A stretch of DNA of 23,810 nucleotides from an uncultured Phascolarctobacterium sp. (GTDB lineage: Bacteria > Bacillota > Negativicutes > Acidaminococcales > Acidaminococcaceae). The notes under the pieces were generated by a model that saw only the letters and a list, made by a program, of their open reading frames with translations, was not told the origin of the DNA and did not search any database. Made by a program: the position numbers and the translations under genes. Position 1 is the first letter of the stretch. Every line of letters begins with the position of its first letter. The DNA lies in contig URXU01000015.1 in the NCBI GenBank assembly GCA_900552005.1, positions 1 to 23,810 of the forward strand, in the 5' to 3' direction. Below are positions 16,493-22,864 of this stretch, piece by piece.

Positions 16493-17575
16493 TCAAAGTA
16501 TCTCATCTGCCAGCTCACGTAAGGTTTTTTGCTCCATTTGTTCAAAGAAATAAGCACGTTTGGGATGCAGCGGCAGAGATTTGCTGACAGCTACATTATA
16601 TTCCGCGCCTTCTTCAAAGCTTGTTTTCATGCAGCTAATTTTCTCCTGAATGGCATCAAAAAGCTGCCGGCCGCGCTCTGTATTCACAATGACCAGCGTT
16701 ACTCCCTTGTCATCATCAAAATTCGGATATTGATGCTCAATGCCCCAGTAATCAGCAATCGTCAAATCAGCCATACTTCGTTTATTATTAAAAGCACAAG
16801 CCGCGCAGGATGGTCTGATAGTAACATTATTCAAAAACAGCCGCATATAGGTTTCACGGCGCTTGCTGTCACCAAAACAGCCATGTTCCGTATAAAACAA
16901 TGTTCTGCCGTTTTTCCATCCCTGTTCCTTATTGCGAAAGCGTACCTTAACCACCGGCTCCCCAGCCTGAGCCGCAATCTCTGCCAAATGCTTATTATAT
17001 ACTTTGGCACTGGGCACACCGTGGCAAACAACATCGACCGTGTAAAGCTGCGGATAATCTTTCAGTAAAAATCCTTTGAGACCGGCAATCTGGCAGGGGG
17101 TACCGCTGAATAAAACCGGCCTGCCCTGCTGCAAGAAAAATTTTGCTTCTTTAAAAGCAGCGCCGATAATACTTTGCACATATTTTGAGCCCCGCAGTTT
17201 AGCCAAATCATCCTCAGCAGCCACATGACAATGGCGTACCTGTAAATCAGACGTCATTTCAGCGCCATACACTACCCCCTGCTGCTGCAAAACATGCTGG
17301 GCCAACACTGTAAACAGTCCGCCGCTGGAACTATTCATTCTGATATGGTCATCCAGATTTTTTGCGCCGTAAACCGCCAATGGCTCATGCTGTTTTGCTT
17401 TATGCAGCAACGGACAAACCTTTTCACATAACCCGCAGTTAATGCAGACAGCATGGTCAACCTGCGGATATAAAAACCCTTCCGCATCGGCTGTCAAATG
17501 AATACAGTTTTTAGGGCAGATGCTGACACAGCTGCCGCAGCCGCAGCACTCCTCTTTGTTGCTGATTTCGATCAT
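16493..17575 (-). CDS. FrhB-like iron-sulfur oxidoreductase (coenzyme F420 hydrogenase/dehydrogenase beta-subunit family)
   Basis: 360 residues. The N-terminus has two ferredoxin-type [4Fe-4S] motifs: C10, C13, C16, C20-P and C44, C47, C50, C54-P. Then come the FrhB N- and C-terminal domains, with SSGGLFTVLA (82-91), LRGSKYVQS, LFSGTPCQIAGLKGFL, VCHGVPS, a second cysteine cluster (RPSCAACAF) and DLTIADYWG. Family members pass electrons between ferredoxin/flavin and varied acceptors; many lie outside F420 biology, often in polysaccharide clusters, so the substrate is unknown. GGAG lies ten nt before the start. The gene begins 15 nt after the nuclease lipoprotein gene, on the same strand, so it is probably co-transcribed. 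No terminator is obvious behind it; the speA promoter follows directly. Confidence 0.88.
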   Translation of the reverse strand: MIEISNKEECCGCGSCVSICPKNCIHLTADAEGFLYPQVDHAVCINCGLCEKVCPLLHKAKQHEPLAVYGAKNLDDHIRMNSSSGGLFTVLAQHVLQQQGVVYGAEMTSDLQVRHCHVAAEDDLAKLRGSKYVQSIIGAAFKEAKFFLQQGRPVLFSGTPCQIAGLKGFLLKDYPQLYTVDVVCHGVPSAKVYNKHLAEIAAQAGEPVVKVRFRNKEQGWKNGRTLFYTEHGCFGDSKRRETYMRLFLNNVTIRPSCAACAFNNKRSMADLTIADYWGIEHQYPNFDDDKGVTLVIVNTERGRQLFDAIQEKISCMKTSFEEGAEYNVAVSKSLPLHPKRAYFFEQMEQKTLRELADEIL

Positions 17576-17590
17576 GATTATCGCTCTCCT

Positions 17591-18478
17591 TTATGGATGG
17601 CAGATAGAACAGGGCTCATATCCTGAATGCAGCAGCTCTTCTCTGCTGCCGGTAAACTCTTTTCTGTTCTTACTGCTGATTTGCTTGGCTCCATTACAAT
17701 CAATTTTATGAAATTTGTGGCTGCCCGTATTAAGAATATATTGCTGCTGCCCTTGAGGCTGCTGCACGGCGCCATTATTATCCAAACGGCTTTTACCGGT
17801 TGCATAATCTATAGCCACACCGGGCTGCACATTATAACAAAAAACATTAAAGCTTACGCCTGCGCCTTTGTCCTCTACGGACTCGGCTTCCATCTGAACA
17901 CCGTCAGCTACCAGATTATTGCCTTTAAAGAGCGGTGTTACGCGATATAAAACATGGTGTCCAGTTTCCTTAACATAGTCCGCCACCATATTTTCAAACG
18001 GCAGCATCCCCTGAACATTCAGATAGCGGGTACCCGTAATCAGATTACGCTCATTAGCATTTTCTGCCGTTAACTGATAGCCAATCAAATGGCAGCGATT
18101 GTACAGATATTTACCATCCACAAAATCATACTTTGCCGTCTGCCAGCCGCTTGGTTTTACCTGTCCGATAGAACCGCGTTTTTCCGTAGGCATGGTATCT
18201 TTGCCCACATTGGCAAAAGCTGTTCCGCAGCGGCCTAATTTATCTAACGGACTGTATTTTTCAAAAGATTTACTGGTAAAATCACTTTCCTGAAACTGCG
18301 GCTTATTATTATTGAGCGCCACATAGGGCTTGCCGCTATAAGCAGGAATATTTACGGTACTTACTGCCGTGCTGCCCGCAGTTGCCTCTGCCGCCGGCTT
18401 TTCCTTGGCGCCGCAGCCTGCTAACAGCAGGCTTAAAATAGCCATGACAACCGCTAAAAACCTTACAGCTTTCTTCAT
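17591..18478 (-). CDS. Secreted DNA/RNA non-specific endonuclease lipoprotein
   Basis: 295 residues. A lipoprotein signal peptide ends in LLLAGC (lipidated Cys C22). The middle is a beta-beta-alpha-metal nuclease domain of the Streptococcus DNA-entry-nuclease type: YLYNRCHLIGYQL (124-136, H130 as general base in place of the classical DRGH), then ENANERNLITGTRYLN (139-154) with metal-binding Asn candidates and MLPFENMV. The C-terminal 50 residues form a small Cys/His module (YILNTGSHKFHKIDC ... CSICHP) of the kind often fused to such nucleases. It probably acts at the cell surface on extracellular nucleic acid. The start codon overlaps the stop of the preceding gene (ATGA); GGAGGAGG lies ten nt upstream. 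A role in nutrient scavenging or DNA uptake cannot be separated from sequence. Confidence 0.9.
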   Translation of the reverse strand: MKKAVRFLAVVMAILSLLLAGCGAKEKPAAEATAGSTAVSTVNIPAYSGKPYVALNNNKPQFQESDFTSKSFEKYSPLDKLGRCGTAFANVGKDTMPTEKRGSIGQVKPSGWQTAKYDFVDGKYLYNRCHLIGYQLTAENANERNLITGTRYLNVQGMLPFENMVADYVKETGHHVLYRVTPLFKGNNLVADGVQMEAESVEDKGAGVSFNVFCYNVQPGVAIDYATGKSRLDNNGAVQQPQGQQQYILNTGSHKFHKIDCNGAKQISSKNRKEFTGSREELLHSGYEPCSICHP

Positions 18479-18888
18479 CTGCCATAAACCTCCTCCGTGA
18501 TTCTTGCGTGAGAATAACCAGCAAAATCATGCTGACTCAACAAACGCCACTGCGGCTTTCGCAGCGGCAAATTGAAAAACAGATCCGCCGGATAATCCCG
18601 GTTCCATTTATAAAGAATCACTTTTTTAATCTGCTGCTCATATGGCAGTAAATCAATATTTTCTACGAAACAGTAATCATCAACACCCGCATGCTGCAGA
18701 AAATTTTCATCAATCTCCAGCTGCTGCGGCTGCCAATCAGTAAATTGCCCGCAGCTGTAAGTATTCAGCCATAGTTTTGCTTTACCTACATGCCGCAGAA
18801 TCTGCTGACGGACAACCCGATCCTGGCTTTGCCGCCGCATGTTAAACAGCATCCCGCCATTATTATCAACACAGACAATGACAATCAT
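18475..18888 (-). CDS. Small conserved protein coupled to the nuclease gene
   Basis: 137 residues, no signal peptide or membrane segment. It starts MIVIVCVDNNGGMLFNMRRQ and contains SQDRVVRQQIL, AKLWLNTYSC, DDYCFVEN and ILYKWNRDYPADLFF. I remember small proteins of this look beside DNA/RNA non-specific endonuclease genes in Firmicutes, sometimes labelled ribonuclease Z. No HxHxDH metallo-hydrolase motif is present here, so I do not accept that name. The N-terminal beta-strand-plus-NNGGMLFN pattern recalls a nucleotide-binding or dihydrofolate-reductase-like opening, but this is only a resemblance. AGGTG six nt before the ATG at 18888 decides the start; a GTG at 18897 is possible. Its stop overlaps the nuclease start by 4 nt, which suggests equimolar production and a shared task, perhaps immunity or regulation (inference). 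Confidence 0.75.
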   Translation of the reverse strand: MIVIVCVDNNGGMLFNMRRQSQDRVVRQQILRHVGKAKLWLNTYSCGQFTDWQPQQLEIDENFLQHAGVDDYCFVENIDLLPYEQQIKKVILYKWNRDYPADLFFNLPLRKPQWRLLSQHDFAGYSHARITEEVYGR

Positions 18889-19002
18889 TAACTTCACCTG
18901 CCAAATTTTATTGTAACATATCAGCAGCGAACATACTTTCCTTTGTCTATTATTTTACAAAATTTTCAAAACCAATTTACAAAGCAAAAGTTTAACCTTT
19001 AT

Positions 19003-19554
19003 TTAAAATTGATACCAAGGATTGTCTTCTGCCAGTAAAATATGCCAATCTACGCTCTGACTGTCAGCCAATAATTCTCCCTGATTAATATTGGCATAAT
19101 TTTTTCCATTATATGTAACTTGTGACCAGACAAAGCTTTGGCCGCCGCCATAATACGGAAAAACCAGATTGTGGTAACCATATTGTTCGGCATCAGTCAT
19201 CATTACCGGCGCATTAACCAGCGTAAAATCCTGCTTTACCTGTAACATACCATTGGTTTTTTGCATAAGCAGCGCGCTGCTGCCGCCGCTGCCGCTGGTA
19301 TACGGGCCTTTTACTACAGCCAGGATTTCCTCTTGCCCGTCATCATTTAAATCAGCTGCCGCATAAGTAAAGACAGTAGCTGATTTTGCCTCCGGAGTCA
19401 GCTGATAATACTCAGCCAACAGTCTTTTAATATGGGCCCGCATAAGATAATTTGCCGCCAGTGAATTTTCCTTCCTATTATATGCATCAGCGCTGACCAT
19501 ACTGCTGCAGCTAAAGATAACCGCCATAATTACCAACAATAATTTTCCAAGCAT
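19003..19554 (-). CDS. Secreted protein with DxNxDG-type repeat, function unknown
   Basis: 183 residues. A signal peptide (MLGKLLLVIMAVIFSCSSMV, likely cut after SADA or VSA) is followed by a mature domain with YAAADLNDDGQEEILAVVKG. This is the calcium-binding DxNxDG-x2-E pattern of FG-GAP/VCBS-like or dockerin-like loops. The rest is rich in aromatic residues and Gly (FPYYGGGQSFVWSQVTYNG). No enzyme motif is seen. Start: an upstream in-frame ATG at 19569 would place the Shine-Dalgarno AGGAGG inside the coding sequence; the ATG at 19554 lies six nt after that site and gives a clean signal peptide. It stands alone between the nuclease trio and the next secreted protein gene, whose terminator precedes it. 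Probably an exported surface or envelope protein. Confidence 0.75.
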   Translation of the reverse strand: MLGKLLLVIMAVIFSCSSMVSADAYNRKENSLAANYLMRAHIKRLLAEYYQLTPEAKSATVFTYAAADLNDDGQEEILAVVKGPYTSGSGGSSALLMQKTNGMLQVKQDFTLVNAPVMMTDAEQYGYHNLVFPYYGGGQSFVWSQVTYNGKNYANINQGELLADSQSVDWHILLAEDNPWYQF

Positions 19555-19656
19555 AAATAACCTCCTCATTAATAGTAATACTTTCCCTTCCAGCTTTTAT
19601 TGCATCCTTAGCTTTCAAAAAAGCGAGCGGTGAAAAAACACTCTTGCACCCGTGTA

Positions 19657-19698
19657 CCAAAAACTGCTGACCACCTAAAGCAAGATGATCAGCAGTTT
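19657..19698 (-). terminator. Intrinsic terminator after the 19736-20194 gene
   Basis: Arms 19698-19684 and 19675-19661 pair over 15 positions with two G-U pairs around an 8-nt loop, followed by a T run (19663-19659) on the minus strand. It separates the two secreted-protein genes into different transcripts. Confidence 0.85.
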
Positions 19699-19735
19699 AA
19701 TTTATTTATCGAAGTACAAAATATAAGCACAAATT

Positions 19736-20194
19736 TTAATGCAGCAGCTCATGCAGGCTCCACATAACAAGCCCGGCACCAATCGCATCACTGCTCATTT
19801 TATCATAACTGTTATTTACATGGCGGCGCACACTGCCCCAGTTAATTCCATGAGCCTTGCAGATTTCCTTATATGGTTTGCCATTTTTCTGCATCCGGAA
19901 AATATCCGTAAAATCACCGCCGATTTCTGCGGCAATATATTGAGCAATAATATAATCTTCCAGAGTCATTCCTGCATGGCGGGCCTTATCAAAATCATGT
20001 CTGTCACACCGCATAACATCCATGATAATATCACTGCATTCCTTATGCTTTTTATGAGGCAGCTGCTGATGTTTAGCTGGCGGTTTCCCATGATCTTTGG
20101 GCTTTGCCTCACAGCTGGCAGTCAAAATACTGCTACCGACAATTAAACTTAACAATACAGCCAAGGTTTTTTGTCCCAATTTTTTTGTAAACAT
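19736..20194 (-). CDS. Secreted basic protein, function unknown
   Basis: 152 residues. The N-terminus (MFTKKLGQKTLAVLLSLIVG) is a signal peptide; cleavage after CEA is plausible, and the nearby TASC is a poor lipobox. The mature part opens with a Lys/His/Pro-rich stretch (KPKDHGKPPAKHQQLPHKKH), which could bind metal or anionic polymers. A helical domain follows (MTLEDYIIAQYIAAEIGGDF ... GKPYKEICKAHGINWGSVRR), whose end resembles a DNA-binding helix-turn-helix although the protein is exported. I do not recognise the family. AGGAGG lies seven nt before the ATG. It is divergent from the MerR-type gene at 20402 and ends in its own terminator, so it is a single-gene unit that MerR may control (inference). 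Confidence 0.72.
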   Translation of the reverse strand: MFTKKLGQKTLAVLLSLIVGSSILTASCEAKPKDHGKPPAKHQQLPHKKHKECSDIIMDVMRCDRHDFDKARHAGMTLEDYIIAQYIAAEIGGDFTDIFRMQKNGKPYKEICKAHGINWGSVRRHVNNSYDKMSSDAIGAGLVMWSLHELLH

Positions 20195-20209
20195 AATATC
20201 CCCTCCTCA

Positions 20210-20239
20210 GCTATATTGTAACATATTTATAAATATAGC
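20210..20239. promoter_or_regulatory. Nested palindromes upstream of the secreted protein gene
   Basis: GCTATATT (20210-20217) and AATATAGC (20232-20239) form an inverted repeat, with a perfect 14-bp palindrome ATATTTATAAATAT (20223-20236) overlapping its right half. On the minus strand a TACAAT -10-like box falls inside, between the arms. The site could be an operator for the divergent MerR-type regulator or an mRNA 5' hairpin. Confidence 0.35.
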
Positions 20240-20336
20240 AAAACTGCATTAATCTGACCTGAAATATTGTTCTGAAAAATTTCACAAAGTTCATATATCC
20301 TATTTATCAAAAATTGCCACACTAATATATTTAAAA

Positions 20337-20365
20337 TTGTCTTTAATTTATTTTCTTGTTATACT
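20337..20365 (+). promoter_or_regulatory. Promoter of the MerR-family gene
   Basis: TTGTCT (20337-20342) and TATACT (20360-20365) with a 17-nt spacer. MerR-type regulators usually bind promoters with 19-nt spacers, so this normal spacer suggests that the gene itself is not activated in the classical MerR way. Confidence 0.6.
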
Positions 20366-20401
20366 TAACTTTATAAAATAAATATCTAAGAGGTGATATA
20401 G

Positions 20402-20848
20402 ATGCCGTATACTATCAGCGAAATGGCCAAAAAGACTAATCTTTCTCCGTCAACTTTAAGATATTATGATAAAGAAGGGCTGCTGCCTTTTCTCTCCCGA
20501 TCAGCAAACGGTGTCAGAATGTTTGACGAACATGATTTTGAGCTGCTTACTATTATCGAATGCCTTAAACAAACCGGTATGCCTATCAAAAAGATTAAAG
20601 ACTTTATTAATCTCACAATGCAAGGCGATGCTACCATTCAGCAAAGAGGCGAACTGATGCGTCAGCGCCAGAAAATTGTTCAGACTCAGATTAAACAGCT
20701 TAAGCAGACCTTAGCCATTTTAAATTACAAAGTATGGTATTATGATACCGCATCTCAGGCCGGCTCCTGCAAAATACATGATACGCTGCAGGAAAAAGAT
20801 ATTCCCAAAAATTTGCGTAAGGTGTATAATAAGCTGAAAGGCAGATAA
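20402..20848 (+). CDS. MerR family transcriptional regulator
   Basis: 148 residues. The N-terminal winged helix-turn-helix is typical: YTISEMAKKTNLSPSTLRYY (3-22), then DKEGLLPFLSRSANGVRMFDE, and ECLKQTGMPIKKIKDFINL (53-71). A long helix (about 75-110, rich in Gln, Arg and Lys) follows as dimerisation coiled coil. The C-terminal effector part is short, with a single Cys (SCKIHD), and lacks the multi-Cys metal-binding loop of mercury or copper sensors; the overall look is of the AdhR/NmlR-like group, whose inducers are small reactive compounds. AGAGGTG lies about six nt before the ATG. It is divergent from the secreted-protein gene at 19736-20194, a likely target, and is followed by a tRNA promoter. 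The inducer is unknown. Confidence 0.9.
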   Translation: MPYTISEMAKKTNLSPSTLRYYDKEGLLPFLSRSANGVRMFDEHDFELLTIIECLKQTGMPIKKIKDFINLTMQGDATIQQRGELMRQRQKIVQTQIKQLKQTLAILNYKVWYYDTASQAGSCKIHDTLQEKDIPKNLRKVYNKLKGR

Positions 20849-20880
20849 TATCAAATAGTCCCGTTGGCTGTTTAAAAGTC

Positions 20881-20909
20881 TTGACTTTTAATTTCAAAAC
20901 CTGTATAAT
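20881..20909 (+). promoter_or_regulatory. Promoter of the tRNA cluster
   Basis: TTGACT (20881-20886) and TATAAT (20904-20909) with a 17-nt spacer, 12 nt before tRNA-Pro. Strong promoter for the three tRNA genes that end in the terminator at 21176-21210. Confidence 0.88.
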
Positions 20910-20921
20910 ACTCTTTGTATT

Positions 20922-20998
20922 CGGGGCGTGGCTCAGTTTGGTAGAGCACCTGCCTTGGGAGCAGGGGGTCGCAGGTTCAAATCCTGCCGCTCCGACCA
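20922..20998 (+). tRNA. tRNA-Pro (TGG)
   Basis: 77 nt with CCA encoded. Acceptor arms CGGGGCG and CGCTCCG pair with one G-U. The anticodon stem CCTGC/GCAGG encloses loop CTTGGGA with anticodon TGG (20956-20958). The T-loop GGTTCAAATCC is normal. First of three tRNA genes under one promoter. Confidence 0.97.
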
Positions 20999-21012
20999 AA
21001 TTGTTATAAATT

Positions 21013-21086
21013 GCGGGTGTAGTTTAGTGGTAAAACCTCAGCCTTCCAAGCTGATGTTGTGGGTTCGATTCCCATCGCCCGCTCCA
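21013..21086 (+). tRNA. tRNA-Gly (TCC)
   Basis: 74 nt with CCA encoded. Acceptor arms GCGGGTG and CGCCCGC pair with one wobble. The anticodon loop CTTCCAA has anticodon TCC (21045-21047), and the T-arm has GGGTTCGATTCCC. It lies 14 nt after tRNA-Pro. Confidence 0.97.
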
Positions 21087-21090
21087 TAAT

Positions 21091-21167
<77 letters not shown>

Positions 21168-21175
21168 TTAAAAAT

Positions 21176-21210
21176 AAAGGCACAGACTTGTTTCTGTGCC
21201 TTTTCTTTTT
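21176..21210 (+). terminator. Intrinsic terminator after the tRNA cluster
   Basis: AAAGGCACAGA (21176-21186) and TCTGTGCCTTT (21193-21203) form an 11-bp perfect stem with a 6-nt loop, followed by a T-rich tail (21201-21210). Because of the A-tract on the other side it may also stop minus-strand transcription coming from the phage genes. Confidence 0.92.
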
Positions 21211-21214
21211 GTTT

Positions 21215-21259
21215 TGTACCAACAAAACCGCTGGTCAACTGTACCAACCATGTACCAAC
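21215..21259. repeat. Three direct repeats TGTACCAAC beside tRNA-Arg
   Basis: TGTACCAAC occurs at 21215-21223, 21240-21248 and 21251-21259, the last two in 11-bp tandem. Short direct repeats at this distance inside an attachment site are what arm-type integrase binding sites look like. The integrase gene and the other attachment site are not in the window, so the role is inferred. Confidence 0.6.
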
Positions 21260-21274
21260 CGATAATTTACTAAT

Positions 21275-21847
21275 TCACCAGCTATAAGTGGCCCAAACGG
21301 CAGCCTCTTTATCTTTCCAATCATAATCAATACGTGCGCCTACGTACTGACCTTTTTCGGTAATTCTTCTTTTAATACCGTAACTAATACCGGAAATATG
21401 ACTGCCGCTTTTCTGATCAAGCTTCAGCCCAATTTCATGCTGAATTTTTGGGGCCGCATATATGTGATACTGTTTCAATTCAATCGGAGTTTCGTCCGGA
21501 AGTTTTGACAAGTCTCCATCAGAAACTACCGGTGCAAAGTCGCTTCCGTTCTGCTGCCGCTGCTGTTCAGCTACCTGCTGGACGGTACCTGCTGTAGCAG
21601 GAACGCTGCCTGCAAGTTTTGCATTTTGAATTTTATCTTTAATAATTTTACTCTGTTCATCCGAAAGGCTGACACCAGCATTATCAGCAGCTTTTTTTAT
21701 TTGGTCAGCACTTTGCAGCTGTCCGGATTTTATGATTGGAGTTTTTTCTGCAGGTTTTAATACATCATATATGTAATAGCCAGCAACTCCAATAACACAA
21801 GCGATAATGAAATACTTACAAATTTTATATTTTCTCTCAACATCCAT
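21275..21847 (-). CDS. Membrane-anchored phage-region protein of unknown function
   Basis: 190 residues. One N-terminal membrane helix (about 10-29, KYFIIACVIGVAGYYIYDVL) is preceded by a positively charged end, so the bulk should face outside the cytoplasmic membrane. A helical, Gln-rich middle follows (about 45-104), then a C-terminal domain of alternating beta pattern (IKRRITEKGQYVGARIDYDW, VWATYSW) that ends in Trp. I do not recognise the family. If the host has an outer membrane, a spanin-like lysis role would fit this topology, but that is inference. AGGAGG lies five nt before the ATG, directly after the terminator at 21865-21900, so expression needs read-through. Last gene before the attachment region. 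Confidence 0.7.
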   Translation of the reverse strand: MDVERKYKICKYFIIACVIGVAGYYIYDVLKPAEKTPIIKSGQLQSADQIKKAADNAGVSLSDEQSKIIKDKIQNAKLAGSVPATAGTVQQVAEQQRQQNGSDFAPVVSDGDLSKLPDETPIELKQYHIYAAPKIQHEIGLKLDQKSGSHISGISYGIKRRITEKGQYVGARIDYDWKDKEAAVWATYSW

Positions 21848-21864
21848 TTTAACCTCCTAAACAG

Positions 21865-21900
21865 AAAAAAATCCCTAAGCCAATAATGACTTAGGGATTT
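21865..21900 (-). terminator. Intrinsic terminator inside the phage lysis region
   Basis: CTTAGGGATTT and AAATCCCTAAG arms (21900-21890 and 21879-21869) form an 11-bp stem around a 10-nt loop. A-runs on both sides give T tracts in either direction, so it may work bidirectionally. It separates the coiled-coil gene from the anchored-protein gene, leaving 17 nt to the latter's start. Confidence 0.88.
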
Positions 21901-21911
21901 CTTTTTTTATT

Positions 21912-22208
21912 TTAGAACAAATTTTTGATGTAGCCAATCAGTTTGTCAATTCCGGCAATGGCAAGAATACCAATGCATGCATAGAGAAATCGCTTACCAT
22001 ATTTGCCGAGTTTTTCGGTAAGTGTACGGTCAAGCTCTTTGATTTTCTCAATTTCATCAGAAAATTTACCAAGATACTTACGGATTTTTTCTTTCATTTC
22101 AGCTTTTTCTTCATCACCGAGCAGTTCAACATCAACTTTCAGCTGTTCCATTGCAGCCTCAATATTTTTCAAATCTTGTTCAACTTTTTCTTTTGCAGTC
22201 ATAGTCAT
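21912..22208 (-). CDS. Coiled-coil protein with C-terminal membrane helix (XhlA-like topology)
   Basis: 98 residues. About 70 residues of charged heptad-like helix (EKVEQDLKNIEAAMEQLKVD ... EIEKIKELDRTLTEKLGK) are followed by one C-terminal membrane segment (RFLYACIGILAIAGIDKLIGYI). This matches the layout of the phage haemolysin XhlA proteins that assist holins in lysis, although I cannot show sequence homology. Start: AAAGG lies eight nt before the ATG at 22208; an upstream ATG at 22217 has no room for a ribosome binding site. It comes 24 nt after the lysozyme-like gene and is followed by the 21865-21900 terminator. Confidence 0.72.
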   Translation of the reverse strand: MTMTAKEKVEQDLKNIEAAMEQLKVDVELLGDEEKAEMKEKIRKYLGKFSDEIEKIKELDRTLTEKLGKYGKRFLYACIGILAIAGIDKLIGYIKNLF

Positions 22209-22232
22209 TTTTATCATCCTTTCAAATTATTG

Positions 22233-22850
22233 TTATCTGCCGTTACCAGCTTCACCATAAGGCGGTATTCCGTATGGTGAAGTCAAATCAATACCAGCAA
22301 CATAGTTATAAGTGAGAATTGCCCTATTCTCATATCCTGCAGCGTACTGTTCACCAACACCAGCGGAACGATAGTACTGCGTCATGAATAAATCACGTAA
22401 TACTACCAGGCTTCGCAGATTGTTGGTGTTGCATCTGTTTTTCAGAAATTTAGAAACTACATAATGAGAAGTCGGACACCAAATACCGGCGTAAATAAGG
22501 CAGCGAGTATCATCCAAAGTAGGTACTTGCTGCAAAGCGTCTACGTAAGTCAAGCAATCGCCTGCCAAAATTATCTGCTGCGCAGTTTTCCCCTGTTCAC
22601 TGCCGATTAAAGCTTTGAGCTGCCCCAGTTCGCCGCTGTTCACAATGTCAGAATACGTTCTTCCAGCAAAATAATTGCCGCCATCAATATAACTCAGCAG
22701 CAGATCACCTCGACTACCTTCCCACTGACTACAGCCCATTGATGGATAATCACCGGCCGTACTGCAGCTAACCGCATCAAACGGACCTTCTACTCCGGTA
22801 GTAATAATGCCCTTCGCAATTTCATCAGCTAAAATTTTACGCATATCCAT
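22233..22850 (-). CDS. Putative phage endolysin (lysozyme-like domain)
   Basis: 205 residues, no signal peptide. The N-terminal part EGPFDAVSCSTAGDYPSMGC followed by SQWEGSRGDLLLSYI resembles lysozyme-like domains in which E-G-x-(Y/F)-D-x-V is followed by S-x-G-x-x-Q-W-x-G-x-R. By that analogy E21 is the catalytic Glu candidate, with Q42-W43 in the substrate cleft. Further features are GRTYSDIV, LIYAGIWCPTSHYV and ENRAILTYNYVAGID. The exact glycosidase family is not recognised. Position between a holin and an XhlA-like protein gene strongly supports a cell-wall lytic role. AAGGAGG lies about nine nt before the ATG. A structural peptidoglycan-degrading protein is the main alternative. Confidence 0.65.
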   Translation of the reverse strand: MDMRKILADEIAKGIITTGVEGPFDAVSCSTAGDYPSMGCSQWEGSRGDLLLSYIDGGNYFAGRTYSDIVNSGELGQLKALIGSEQGKTAQQIILAGDCLTYVDALQQVPTLDDTRCLIYAGIWCPTSHYVVSKFLKNRCNTNNLRSLVVLRDLFMTQYYRSAGVGEQYAAGYENRAILTYNYVAGIDLTSPYGIPPYGEAGNGR

Positions 22851-22864
22851 TTTCTCTTACCTCC

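Noticed and set aside
18475..18888. Ribonuclease Z assignment
   Set aside because: No HxHxDH motif, far too short, no metallo-beta-lactamase features in the translation.
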